A DNA stretch of 55,748 nt from Deltaproteobacteria bacterium (GTDB lineage: Bacteria > Desulfobacterota > Desulfobacteria > Desulfobacterales > GCA-2748835). Position numbers and translations under genes: made by a program. Below the pieces are notes generated by a model that made no database searches, was not told where the DNA came from, and saw nothing but the letters and a program-made list of their open reading frames with translations. Shown piece after piece: positions 42,752 to 52,024 of the stretch; the stretch's first letter is position 1; every line of letters starts with the position of its first letter. Location of the stretch: the NCBI GenBank assembly GCA_002748835.1, contig PDTL01000027.1:1-55748 (forward strand). Direction: 5' to 3'.

Positions 42752-44596
42752 TCAGGCAACCAGGTTCAATCCAGATGCCGTGCGTCTGTTTTTTGCCGTT
42801 GCAATTTCTGCAGCAGGGTCCACTGCCGTGATACCCATTTCAGTATCAGCGTTTTTTTCCTGACGGTGCTTCCGTCCACCCGTCTGCCCCTGCTGTTGGC
42901 GGGCATCGGCCATGGACTGATCAAAATTGCTGGTAAACGCCACCTGAATCCGATCAAATCGCACGCCATGCTCCTGAAGGGCGCTTCGCAGTTCAACCTG
43001 ATGAGCAGCCAGCATGTCCCGCGCATGCGGATTTTCTGCCAGAATGGCGACACGGACCCCTTCATTTCCCTGATCAATGGTCATGTACAGCCGGCCAAGC
43101 TCGGCCGGTTTGAGCTGCAGCCGGATTTCCGTTTCACCGCGCATGGCTGCCCGGGCGATTTGCCGGCTGGTCTGATTCAGAACGTAGGCCGGCACGGGTT
43201 TGACCGGGGCCTGCCGCGCTGCCGCACGACTGTTCACCGATGCATCAATCCGGGCGTCTCCTTCAGACAACGTCTCTGCAGATGCATCCGCCATCGCCTG
43301 CCTGACAAATGGCGAATCCGTGTCGGCCTTAGCGGATGGCACCCCATGCCCGGCAGCCCGCGTTTCAACACCCTCTTTTTTTGCAGACAGCATGGGGTCG
43401 CTGGATACACGCTGATCCGGAGCTGCCTCATCACCGGATGTGTCTGCGGATATCTGCCCGGAGCCCGTGCTGGTGTTTTTCACCTTTCTATCCGGCTTCT
43501 CTGCAGATCCGGGACAGGTCCCCGGGTTTCCTTTTTTCACACCCGGATTTCCATCCGCCTGGATCAGGTTTCCGGCCGTACCCGCGGCCGGTGTTGAAAC
43601 GGCCTGCACCGGGTTGACAATGTGCTGCCGGATCAGGCTGGCGGGGTCTTCAGCAGCTGTTTCCGGTACATTCGACGCAGCATCCAACGCATCCACCAGC
43701 TTTGTCCAGGCATGGGTCGCGGATTTTTTTGCCGTGCCTGCACGCATCAGCGCGGCCAGAGAAGACGGTGTATCCCTGTCTGTCAGCGCCATATCGGCTG
43801 CCTTGTCAAGCTGCGATTCCAGAATAGAAACCAGTCCTTCCAGGCTCAGTACCGGTGCCGCTGATTCAAGAAGGCTCTGCCGTTTTTCCACCCATCCCAG
43901 GGCGTCCATCAGGCGATTCACCTGGACCTGAGCCCCTCCAGAGGCAGGTTTCAGGGCAGTGCTTTTATCGGATGCGAGCAGCGCTGCAAGTTTTCCGGCC
44001 AGTCGGGTGATATTAATCCCCGTATCCGGTTCCACGGTTTCGAAAAGCAAGGAATCAACGGTCTCCGCGTCCAGACCGAGCAGCTCAAGGATCCCCTGAA
44101 TCATGGGAACCGAGGCCAGCGGATCCATGACATCCGGTATCGCCACCTCCCATCCCAGATTCTCACGGATCTGATCAAGCCGCCTCATCCAGTCATCCAC
44201 GCTCAGTGTCACCGGTTCCCCGGATCCGGCGGTCAGTCCCGCCACGATGATTTCAATGGTATCTGTATCCAGCCCCAACTCGGTCAGCCAGTCTTCAATC
44301 GCTTTTTTTCCCGCATGGGTCAGCGTGATATTCGCAGCCCCCTTTCCGTCCATGGAACGCATCAACGCTTTCACCTGCATAAGCGGATCCGTGATCCCCT
44401 TGGCGGGATTCAGGGGCATCCCCCTCGACGCCGCAGCAGTTCCAGTCGCCTGAACGGGCTGCATACCGTTGGAAAGCAAGGCGGCAAACCCGCCGGTCTC
44501 CAAAGGCACTGTTCCCGGTACGGATGTTACCTGTCCGCCCGGAATACCGGCAGGGCCGTTAAAAAGCTGCATCATATCCATTACAGGGAACTGCAT
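42752..44596 (-). CDS. fliK: Flagellar hook-length control protein FliK
   Basis: FliK measures hook length and triggers the FlhB switch. The 614-residue product has a long, low-complexity ruler region and the conserved C-terminal domain (EIRLQLKPAELGRLYMTIDQ, then VRVAILAENPHARDMLAAHQ and VELRSALQEHGVRFD). The size fits a long hook. ATG 44596 is preferred because GAGG lies 5 bases before it; 44623 would add nine residues. It is the first gene of the fliK-flgD-flgE operon. Confidence 0.94.
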   Translation of the reverse strand: MQFPVMDMMQLFNGPAGIPGGQVTSVPGTVPLETGGFAALLSNGMQPVQATGTAAASRGMPLNPAKGITDPLMQVKALMRSMDGKGAANITLTHAGKKAIEDWLTELGLDTDTIEIIVAGLTAGSGEPVTLSVDDWMRRLDQIRENLGWEVAIPDVMDPLASVPMIQGILELLGLDAETVDSLLFETVEPDTGINITRLAGKLAALLASDKSTALKPASGGAQVQVNRLMDALGWVEKRQSLLESAAPVLSLEGLVSILESQLDKAADMALTDRDTPSSLAALMRAGTAKKSATHAWTKLVDALDAASNVPETAAEDPASLIRQHIVNPVQAVSTPAAGTAGNLIQADGNPGVKKGNPGTCPGSAEKPDRKVKNTSTGSGQISADTSGDEAAPDQRVSSDPMLSAKKEGVETRAAGHGVPSAKADTDSPFVRQAMADASAETLSEGDARIDASVNSRAAARQAPVKPVPAYVLNQTSRQIARAAMRGETEIRLQLKPAELGRLYMTIDQGNEGVRVAILAENPHARDMLAAHQVELRSALQEHGVRFDRIQVAFTSNFDQSMADARQQQGQTGGRKHRQEKNADTEMGITAVDPAAEIATAKNRRTASGLNLVA

Positions 44597-44671
44597 AGGC
44601 ACCTCATTGTCAAAAATTTCCATTCAGCATTTCTGCCGGTGCTTGCTTCTCGGCAGTCGGCTTGTGCTTAA

Positions 44672-44686
44672 GCAAAGCCTGTGCCA
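44672..44686 (-). promoter_or_regulatory. Sigma-54 promoter of the fliK-flgD-flgE operon
   Basis: The minus strand reads TGGCAC-N5-TTGC followed by T, a perfect consensus match. The predicted start of transcription near 44660 lies about 65 bases before fliK. Confidence 0.9.
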
Positions 44687-44900
44687 CAATCAGAACAAAT
44701 AAAAAATAATTATAAAAACAAAGTATTAAAAAAAATGATCACAAAAAAAGCGGCCCCTTGGTCCATGACGAATTTTCCCACCCGATCCAACACAGGGAAA
44801 ATCTTGCCACGTTCATGCCCCGGGTCGCACCTTTTGACGATTGCGTTCCGGTCTGTTTTTATTTAGGGTCAATTAGCTATCAAGAAAGGACGTTCTATCC
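44687..44900. other. AT-rich divergent intergenic region
   Basis: This 214-base gap separates the fliK promoter (minus) from the lipase gene (plus). The first 60 bases are A-rich and would suit an activator or integration-host-factor site for the sigma-54 promoter. The lipase promoter is not obvious. GAAAGGA before the lipase start is its ribosome site. Confidence 0.4.
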
Positions 44901-45635
44901 ATGCGCAAAATCGGCCCTTGCCTTTGTTTCCTGTCCGGTCTTCTCCTGTTCCCCGGTATGGCCCTCTCCTCACCATTAAACACGCCGGAAGCCGTCATCC
45001 TCCTTCACGGTCTGGCCCGCACGCGCAGCTCCATGGAACCCCTTGCCAGGTACCTCAGGCAGCAGGGATACGGGGTCATCAACGACGGGTACCCTTCCCG
45101 AAAATACACGGTAGAAGTCCTGGCCGAAACCGCGATTCCCCGGGCACTTTCAAAAGTAAAAAATGCACCGAAGGTGCATTTTGTCACCCATTCCATGGGC
45201 GGAATTCTGGTTCGGTATTATCTCAGTCAGCACCCTATTGAAAACCTGGGGAGAATTGTCATGATCAGTCCGCCCAATCAGGGAAGCGAAGCCGTGGACC
45301 GGCTGGGCGAATGGTTTGCGTTTAAATGGCTGAACGGCCCTGCCGGTAATCAGCTGGGAACCGGAAAAGACAGTCTGCCCAACCGGCTGGGACCGACCAC
45401 GGCAGATGTGGGCATCATTACGGGAAACCGGAGCATCAACTGGATCTTATCCAGTATGATCGACGGGCCGGATGATGGAAAAGTATCTGTCAAACGTGCA
45501 CAGCTGGAAGGCATGAAGGCATTTCGTGTGGTCTCCCGCACCCATCCGTTCATCATGAAAGCGCCGGAGGTGATGGAGATGGTGGTCCGGTATCTCAAAA
45601 CAGGCGATTTCTCCGCCGCATCCACCGCCCCCTGA
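44901..45635 (+). CDS. Secreted alpha/beta hydrolase (lipase/acyltransferase-like)
   Basis: The 244-residue protein has a signal peptide (CLCFLSGLLLFPGMALS) and an alpha/beta hydrolase fold: oxyanion-hole motif ILLHGLARTRSSM, nucleophile elbow THSMGG (Ser near residue 99), IVMISPPNQGSEAV, and a C-terminal catalytic His in a RTHPFIM segment. The pattern is like bacterial lipases and related PGAP1-like hydrolases. Substrate not known. It faces arfB convergently and is not part of the flagellar system. Confidence 0.85.
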   Translation: MRKIGPCLCFLSGLLLFPGMALSSPLNTPEAVILLHGLARTRSSMEPLARYLRQQGYGVINDGYPSRKYTVEVLAETAIPRALSKVKNAPKVHFVTHSMGGILVRYYLSQHPIENLGRIVMISPPNQGSEAVDRLGEWFAFKWLNGPAGNQLGTGKDSLPNRLGPTTADVGIITGNRSINWILSSMIDGPDDGKVSVKRAQLEGMKAFRVVSRTHPFIMKAPEVMEMVVRYLKTGDFSAASTAP

Positions 45636-45674
45636 GCGTGACAGATCTCTATAGGCAGGGGCGAAACCGGTATG

Positions 45675-46109
45675 TTATCCGGTCACTTTCCCGCGCAGGG
45701 CTTTCAGCTTTCCCCGACGGGTTTTACGGTCCATGCGCCGGTTTTTTGCTGCACGGGTCGGCCGGGTGGGCCGCCGTTTTTTTCGTGGAACCGCCACCTG
45801 GTGAATCAACGCCTGAAGCCGTGCCAAGGCGGCCGCCTTGTTCAGTGCCTGACTGCGGGCCGCATCCGACCGGATCACCACCACGCCATCCCGGGTGATC
45901 CGGTGATCCGGCAATGCCAGCAGGCGTGCTTTCCAGGCATCGGGCAGGGAAGATGCCTGGATATCAAAATAAAGACGCACCCCGGTCGCCACCTTGTTTA
46001 CATGCTGTCCACCGGGACCGGTAGCCCGGATCTGCTGAAACGCGCAGTCCCGCTCAGAAATCTCCACGTGCTGCAGCCCCTGGTCATGATTCTGCGGTGA
46101 GCCTGGCAT
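45675..46109 (-). CDS. arfB: Peptidyl-tRNA hydrolase ArfB (ribosome rescue)
   Basis: ArfB (YaeJ) releases peptides from ribosomes stalled on broken mRNA. The 144-residue protein has the GGQ motif in RATGPGGQHVNKVATGVRL and the basic C-terminal tail (RPTRAAKNRRMDRKTRRGK) that enters the empty mRNA channel. It follows trpB by 12 bases with a GAGAGGA ribosome site, so the two are probably co-transcribed. Confidence 0.93.
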   Translation of the reverse strand: MPGSPQNHDQGLQHVEISERDCAFQQIRATGPGGQHVNKVATGVRLYFDIQASSLPDAWKARLLALPDHRITRDGVVVIRSDAARSQALNKAAALARLQALIHQVAVPRKKRRPTRPTRAAKNRRMDRKTRRGKLKALRGKVTG

Positions 46110-46121
46110 TGGTCCTCTCTA

Positions 46122-47336
46122 TCAGATCCCGAAGCGGTTTCCGTATGTTCCCACCACAAAGTCGACATCTTTATCTCCCCGTCCGGACAGGTTAACCAGA
46201 ATCGTCTGATCCGCCGGCAGGGTTTTTGCCAGTTTCATGGCATAGGCAACCGCATGAGCGCTTTCAAGGGCCGGGATGATCCCTTCGGTACGGGAAAGTT
46301 CAAAAAAGGCATCAATGGTCTCATCATCCCCGGCAGTGCCATATGCAACGCGGCCAATATCCTTGAGCAGACTGTGCTGGGGGCCAACGCCCGGATAATC
46401 CAGGCCTGAAGCAACGGAGTAGACGGCCAGCGGATTTCCCGTATCATCCTGCAGCACATAGGACTTAAAGCCATGAATTTCTCCCTTGGTGCCCAGGGTC
46501 AGGGTGGCCGCGTGCTTGCCGTCTTCAAGACCCAGGCCGGAAGGTTCCACCCCGTGGATGGCAACACCGTCATCTTCAAGGAATGCGGTAAACAAACCGA
46601 TGGCATTGGATCCACCGCCCACACAGGCCACCAGATTGTCCGGCAGCTTCCCTGTCAGGGTCTGGAACTGTTCACGGGCCTCCTGGCCCACGATCTGCTG
46701 AAAATCGCGCACCATCATGGGAAAGGGATGCGGTCCCACCACGGATCCGATGGCATACAGCTGGGTCACCGGATCTCTCAGGTAGGCTTCAAATGCGGCA
46801 TCCACGGCATCCTTCAAAGTCTGACCGCCCCGCGTCACCGGTATCACATTGCATCCCAGGATCTTCATCCGGGTCACGTTCGGATGCTCTTTCTCAATGT
46901 CGATCACGCCCATATAGATATCACACGCCAGGCCCAGGAGCACGGCAGCCGTTGCCAGGGCCACGCCATGCTGACCTGCACCGGTTTCTGCGATGATTTT
47001 TTTCTTGCCCATTTTTTTGGCCAGAAGCGCTTCTCCCAGACAATGATTGATCTTGTGGGCGCCCGTGTGGTTCAAATCTTCCCGTTTCAGATAGATCTGT
47101 GCGCCGCCAATCTTTTCAGACAGGTTGCGGGCATGAAAAATCGGGCTGGGCCGACCGACAAAATGTGTGTACAGATACTGCAGTTCTTTCTGAAACAACG
47201 GATCCTGACGGATATCATCGTATGCCGCTTTAATATCATCCATTATTTTCTGGAGAGCCTCCGGAATGAAACTCCCGCCGTATTCCCCGAAAAAGCCGTT
47301 ATCATCGGGCAGTGCATAATCACGAATCGTCGTCAT
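46122..47336 (-). CDS. trpB: Tryptophan synthase beta chain TrpB
   Basis: TrpB joins indole and serine to make tryptophan with pyridoxal phosphate. The 404-residue product has the lysine site in [20 protein letters not shown], the glutamate-containing [15 protein letters not shown], the phosphate-binding VGGGSNAIG and the C-terminal [12 protein letters not shown] 47336 begins [20 protein letters not shown], a normal TrpB start; an upstream in-frame region is not conserved. No trpA or other trp gene is beside it. Confidence 0.97.
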   Translation of the reverse strand: MTTIRDYALPDDNGFFGEYGGSFIPEALQKIMDDIKAAYDDIRQDPLFQKELQYLYTHFVGRPSPIFHARNLSEKIGGAQIYLKREDLNHTGAHKINHCLGEALLAKKMGKKKIIAETGAGQHGVALATAAVLLGLACDIYMGVIDIEKEHPNVTRMKILGCNVIPVTRGGQTLKDAVDAAFEAYLRDPVTQLYAIGSVVGPHPFPMMVRDFQQIVGQEAREQFQTLTGKLPDNLVACVGGGSNAIGLFTAFLEDDGVAIHGVEPSGLGLEDGKHAATLTLGTKGEIHGFKSYVLQDDTGNPLAVYSVASGLDYPGVGPQHSLLKDIGRVAYGTAGDDETIDAFFELSRTEGIIPALESAHAVAYAMKLAKTLPADQTILVNLSGRGDKDVDFVVGTYGNRFGI

Positions 47337-47439
47337 GGGTACGTCTCCTTCACACATCGGTTCGGTCGCTGCGGTCCGAAAAGCGGTGCGTGCGCCGGGC
47401 CGCATGAATAAAATCTCCGCACGAAAACGAGATAGAACC

Positions 47440-47469
47440 ACATTTCGGGCCTCAGGTCAAACGAAATGT
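47440..47469. promoter_or_regulatory. Inverted repeat in the trpB upstream gap
   Basis: ACATTTCG (47440-47447) and CGAAATGT (47462-47469) form an 8-bp inverted repeat with a 14-base spacer, about 105 bases before trpB. It could be an operator or a hairpin in the leader. The rest of the 279-base gap (47337-47615) shows no gene. Confidence 0.3.
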
Positions 47470-47615
47470 TTCTTCAGGGAAGAACAAAAGAATAAAAATG
47501 AAAATCCATCGCCATCTGCATCGCATCCAGGTGTATACCCACTTAGGGGCGAAAGGATCTGAATCCGGGCGATCATGCCATGGCTGGCACCCAGCCACCC
47601 GAGATCACCACCGGG

Positions 47616-50600
47616 TTACGAATCGCCGGCAGCCCCCAGATCTTTAAGAAGGGTTCCTGGCAGGTTGAGGAGACGCAGCAGGGATTCCTTTAAGGGCCGG
47701 GAAATCGTTTCCGCAGGCATGAGCGTGATTTTCGGGTTTTTCACATCCCCTGTGATGGACAGACTGATCACCGAGAGTTTCTTTTCATCCCCGGTGAGCA
47801 CCCATCCGAGCACCGGTATGGACCCGATGGCCCGGTCCAGGGTTTCAAAGAGCTGCACCCCGGCCACGGCATCAATTGTTCCGGAGGCACGATCAAAGGT
47901 GCCCATGCCCGACATCTGCAAGGAGTTGCTGTCCAGCCGAAAGTCGTCGCAGGTGATTTGGTTTCCCTTCAGATGAAAGGTTCCGGTGATACGGTTATAC
48001 GGAAACCCGTCTTTCATAAAATCAAGCTCAGCGGTATTGATGAATTTATACAGGTTGAGTACGCCGAAGATTTTGGAAAGAAGCGCATACTTCCATACCC
48101 GTCCCTCTTCCGCGCGAAAGACAAATTGGCCGTAAAGCGCTGCCGGCGTTCCTTCCAGATGGCCATCCAGCGCCATATGGCCGCTGATCAGGCGTTGGCC
48201 ATCCGGTATATCGGCGCGGCAGGATTCCGGATCAGACAGGCATTTGAGAAGCGCCTGGATTTCGCTTTCTTCCAGCACCATGTCAAGAGCGATCCGTCCG
48301 GAACCATCCAGATGCACGCGACCACTGGCACGCGCCGTTCCGACGGCCCCACGCCCCTTGAGCCCTTCGAGGCAAAGTACCGCATCCCTGACAGAGACAT
48401 GCCCGGTTGCATGATCCACCGGAAGATACTGCAGGAATGCAGACCGGAGTTCCAGGTCCGCATCTGCGGTCAGCGTTCGAACCCAGTCAGGGATATGCCC
48501 AGCCGCCTTTTTTTTTCGGATCGTCAGGCCGTCGAGCATCACGAATCCGTTGAACACCGGCCCGCCAGATGACAGGGTCAGTGAACCGGCAACATCGGTG
48601 ACCAGGGGATCCGGAGCCGGTGTTTCAATCCGGAACATCCGGGTGGTTAGCAAACGATCCTGATACCGCAGGGTGCCGTTCAGGATCATCTTCGGCCCGG
48701 CAGGCGGCTGCCACACGGCAGCATCGCACGCCAGAGTGCCCTTCCAGTGAAGGCCAGACGCACCCCACGTCAGGTTCAGGCTGCCGCCCACCTGACCCGT
48801 TTCAAACGATCCGGGAATGCGAGGCACCGTGATGCCCGAAGCGCCGATGATTCCGTCCAGCTTCAGTACGCCGGTTTTGGCCGTTTTTTCCAGGGCAACG
48901 GTGACAATCCCCTCGCCTGTATCCAGATACCCTGAAGACAGGGTCAGCGGCTCAGACCGGTCAGGGCTTCCGGACAGATACCCCATGCCCACGATCAGCC
49001 CGCCGGCAGGGGCCACCCGCACATTCGGGGTACGCAGTTCCCGGGTCAGAACCTGCAAATCGCCTTTATACCGTTTCCTGTCTCCGGTTCCCTGAAACCG
49101 CACCACCGCATCTGGCGCCAGCCAGACCGGCACCGCATCCGGAAACCGGTCTGTCTTTAGATCAAAGTTGTAGTTCAGCGAAGGGCCGAGCCCTTTCACC
49201 TCAAGGGACAGATGTGCCAAGGGCAGATTGCCAAAACAACCGGTCCAGTTGAACACGATCGGCGCATTCCAGTCCGGAATGTTCAGGTCTCCTGAAATGT
49301 CGGAAAGCCGGGTGCGTCCCCAGTCAAAGGTGCAATTGTCAAACCAGACCCTGCCCTTGCATCGAAAACGGCGGTCCCCATTTCGCTTGATAAAATCGGC
49401 CTGTATCTGCCCCCGAATCCGCCCGTCCGGTGCTGGATGGGCCATGGGTTTGAGCAGGGGTTTCCGGATATAAAAAGGTTCCACACCAGCACGCCACGCA
49501 CGGTGAAAATCGATCAGCGGCATATCCACCGAGGCATTGACCTCGATATGCCGTCCGGGGGTCAACACGTCAACGAACCGGAGCCTTACACTGTCTATGG
49601 GAGACATACCCATGTGTCCGCAGAGCGGCCCCACGATCAGATCTTCGTCTTCAAACCGTACTTGACCGGCGGTCACCTGGATCGCCTCCGGACTTCCCGG
49701 TGTTCGGAACTGCCCATCTTTGACATCCAGCACCACGCGGAGCCTTTTGGCGATTTTTCTGAAACAGGTCAGCGCCTCCAGAGGTCCCGCATAGGTGATA
49801 TGCGCAACCCGGACAGCCCCTTCACGGATCTGTTTTGTCAACAGGGTGTCCAGCCGGTCGGGCAGCACACCGGCCGGCACCCGTTTCAGCAGTGCTTCCC
49901 AGGAGAGAAACCCGGATGACAGGTCCAGGGTGACTACCGCGGTCTTTGGATCAAAAGAGGCACCTGTCTGCGCAACCGTCAGCTGTCCCTCGACCCTGCC
50001 TTCCGGAAGGATCAATGCCAACCGGTCAGCAGTGACGGTCTTCTTTTTTCGTGAAACCCCGCCTTTTCCGGACACGGCAAGCGGCCCCAGTTTCCAGCTG
50101 CCAACAGAAACACCGCCTTCACCTGATGCCACCGAAACCTCCCATGCCAGACGATCCCCGGCCGCCTGCACGGCCAGCGCAAGGTCTGCCGTGCCGCGAA
50201 TCCCCGCGTGCAGGTTTCCCAGATGGACACCGGTTACGGAAAAGTCGCAGGTCTGCCCTTTTTCAGCGGATGCGTGCATCTCCCCATAAATCTTCCCCCC
50301 GGCCCACATGCCGGACAAATGGGCCCCATTTTCACGCCAGATGCCGCTGAACCGAATCCGGTCCGCCCCTTCCGGCATGCCGTCAATCCGCACGTCCCCA
50401 TCTGAAATTTTCAGCATATTCATGGGCAGATGCGGAAAGCGTCCAGATTTTTTTTTCTGAAACATGCTGCGGCCAAGACGGATTGTCGGATGTGCCAGGG
50501 TGACTTCCGCCAGAGCGGGCATCAGGCCATCCCACTCACGAAACGGTCTGAGCACCAGGACCACTTGGTCCACGGATACCCGGATCGCGCTATCATCATC

Positions 50601-50825
50601 CCCGACCGTCACACCCGACAGGCATAGAGAGATTCGGTCTTTGATGGAAACCTGGGAAACAGCGGTCATCTTTACGGTTCCGCCGGACACGGTGTCCAGC
50701 AGATAGGTGGCGGTTTGATTCAGCAGTTCCGGATGCTGTTTAAGGGTATGAACACAAAGAAACCCGGCCGCCAGCAGCAAACCGGCACAGAGAAAAAGCA
50801 GGAAGAATCGGGTTAAACAGCGCAT
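47616..50825 (-). CDS. Large AsmA/YhdP-like inner-membrane-anchored protein
   Basis: AsmA-like proteins span the periplasm and are thought to move phospholipid to the outer membrane. The 1069-residue protein has one N-terminal membrane helix (FFLLFLCAGLLLAAGFLC) followed by a long series of beta-groove segments. The C-terminal region matches the YhdP/AsmA end: LSKIFGVLNLYKFINTAELD, KGNQITCDDFRLDSNSLQMS and a GTIDAVAGVQLFETL segment. The start could be 50864 instead. It precedes trpB on the same strand with a 279-base gap. Confidence 0.82.
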   Translation of the reverse strand: MRCLTRFFLLFLCAGLLLAAGFLCVHTLKQHPELLNQTATYLLDTVSGGTVKMTAVSQVSIKDRISLCLSGVTVGDDDSAIRVSVDQVVLVLRPFREWDGLMPALAEVTLAHPTIRLGRSMFQKKKSGRFPHLPMNMLKISDGDVRIDGMPEGADRIRFSGIWRENGAHLSGMWAGGKIYGEMHASAEKGQTCDFSVTGVHLGNLHAGIRGTADLALAVQAAGDRLAWEVSVASGEGGVSVGSWKLGPLAVSGKGGVSRKKKTVTADRLALILPEGRVEGQLTVAQTGASFDPKTAVVTLDLSSGFLSWEALLKRVPAGVLPDRLDTLLTKQIREGAVRVAHITYAGPLEALTCFRKIAKRLRVVLDVKDGQFRTPGSPEAIQVTAGQVRFEDEDLIVGPLCGHMGMSPIDSVRLRFVDVLTPGRHIEVNASVDMPLIDFHRAWRAGVEPFYIRKPLLKPMAHPAPDGRIRGQIQADFIKRNGDRRFRCKGRVWFDNCTFDWGRTRLSDISGDLNIPDWNAPIVFNWTGCFGNLPLAHLSLEVKGLGPSLNYNFDLKTDRFPDAVPVWLAPDAVVRFQGTGDRKRYKGDLQVLTRELRTPNVRVAPAGGLIVGMGYLSGSPDRSEPLTLSSGYLDTGEGIVTVALEKTAKTGVLKLDGIIGASGITVPRIPGSFETGQVGGSLNLTWGASGLHWKGTLACDAAVWQPPAGPKMILNGTLRYQDRLLTTRMFRIETPAPDPLVTDVAGSLTLSSGGPVFNGFVMLDGLTIRKKKAAGHIPDWVRTLTADADLELRSAFLQYLPVDHATGHVSVRDAVLCLEGLKGRGAVGTARASGRVHLDGSGRIALDMVLEESEIQALLKCLSDPESCRADIPDGQRLISGHMALDGHLEGTPAALYGQFVFRAEEGRVWKYALLSKIFGVLNLYKFINTAELDFMKDGFPYNRITGTFHLKGNQITCDDFRLDSNSLQMSGMGTFDRASGTIDAVAGVQLFETLDRAIGSIPVLGWVLTGDEKKLSVISLSITGDVKNPKITLMPAETISRPLKESLLRLLNLPGTLLKDLGAAGDS

Positions 50826-50911
50826 CTGCGGTACCACTCCACGCCAAGCCATCGGCAGACCCATCAATGCTGGGAAACCTCACCCTTTCAAAACCGTTGG
50901 CGGCTGTCAAA

Positions 50912-51754
50912 TCATTGATCGTAACGCTTTTCAGCTGCGCCCACCCGGAGGTGCAGCATACGAAACGCCTTGTAAAACAGGCTGGCATGCCGCATAACCT
51001 GCGGGAACCAATGGTAATCCCCCATATGCCACATCATACTTTCAGAGGCAATCACCTCCAGGCCCGGATGCCATCGGGTGAGTTCCTGATCATCATCAAG
51101 ACCCCATTTAAAGGTGGCCTGCATGTTTCGCAAGGTATCGTGATAATATTTGTTTTTGCTGGACCAGACGCTGAGGACGTCAACGCAGATTTCCGCACCC
51201 GGAAAAGCGTCGGCAAGTGCGCATAAAAACGGACGGACCTCGGTTTCCCCAAAGTACATGAGCACGCCTTCAATGATAAACAAAAAATCGCCGTCAGGAT
51301 GGGCGGTCTTGATTTTTTCCATCCATGCGGAATCAAAAATAGAGCATCCCAAATAATGATTATTTTCACTTTCCGGCAACAGTTTTTCTCTGAATGCGAT
51401 GACTTCCGGCAGATCCAGTTCATAGAAAACCGCGTTGCGGCTACCGCCCAGACGGTGATATCGGGTGTCCAGCCCACATCCCAGCAAAACAATGATCGGC
51501 TGCTTATGCGCGGCAATATAGTCGCTGGCACAGGTGTCAAAGTATTTGCCCCGCACAGCGGCGCCCAGTCGGCTCATCAAGGATCCTATGGCAAACTGCT
51601 GAAAATCGAAATTAATTTGTTCGATCAGTTCAACACTTTTTTCGTCTCCCAGAATGGACGGGTTTTGCCGGGCGTCAAACGCACGCAGCGCAACGGTGAG
51701 CAGCAGGGTTTCCGCTATCGCATCTTGGATAAAATCGGGTTTAAATTTTTCCAT
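50912..51754 (-). CDS. LCMT/TcmP-type class I SAM methyltransferase
   Basis: The 280-residue protein has the leucine carboxyl methyltransferase family pattern: the SAM site VLLGCGLDTRYHRLG (about residues 93-107), YELDLPEVIAFREKLL and FLFIIEGVLMYF. Members methylate carboxylates or hydroxyls of polyketide-like or other small molecules. GGAG lies 5 bases before the start. It lies downstream of the ABC pair, so a shared product is possible but not shown. The 270-base gap between them has an IS remnant. Confidence 0.82.
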   Translation of the reverse strand: MEKFKPDFIQDAIAETLLLTVALRAFDARQNPSILGDEKSVELIEQINFDFQQFAIGSLMSRLGAAVRGKYFDTCASDYIAAHKQPIIVLLGCGLDTRYHRLGGSRNAVFYELDLPEVIAFREKLLPESENNHYLGCSIFDSAWMEKIKTAHPDGDFLFIIEGVLMYFGETEVRPFLCALADAFPGAEICVDVLSVWSSKNKYYHDTLRNMQATFKWGLDDDQELTRWHPGLEVIASESMMWHMGDYHWFPQVMRHASLFYKAFRMLHLRVGAAEKRYDQ

Positions 51755-51925
51755 TTTTTCTCCATTTCAAAACGATTCGTACAGGCGCGTAATGACGCCA
51801 AGACCGAGAACTCCGCCCAAAACCCCCATGGCCGCATAAGGTTTTTTTAAAAAGCATACGCGCCCATGGTATATTTCAATTGGAAGTTAACCACTTGAAA
51901 CTATACAAAAAAGGAGCGATCTACC

Positions 51926-52000
51926 ATGTTTATTCTACGGGATTTGATAGAATCTTTGCAAGCTGAATTTTCTAAGACTACTCAAGGAACGGTTTCTGGG
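51926..52000 (+). mobile_element. Remnant of a transposase N-terminus
   Basis: A 52-codon open frame (51926-52084, preceded by AAAGGAG) begins MFILRDLIESLQAEFSKTT. That start closely resembles the first residues of an IS4-type transposase group as I recall it (ILRDLIEPL-x-AxF-SxTxxG). The resemblance stops after about 25 residues, and the rest runs into the antisense of the ABC gene's 3' end. The element would thus be truncated right at the ABC gene. Recognition is from memory, so moderate confidence. Confidence 0.45.
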
Positions 52001-52024
52001 GCATACCGGCGTAGTAATTTGAAT

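Noticed and set aside
47337..47615. A trp attenuator or riboswitch before trpB
   Set aside because: No Trp-rich leader peptide and no convincing terminator/antiterminator pair; only a weak 8-bp inverted repeat is present.
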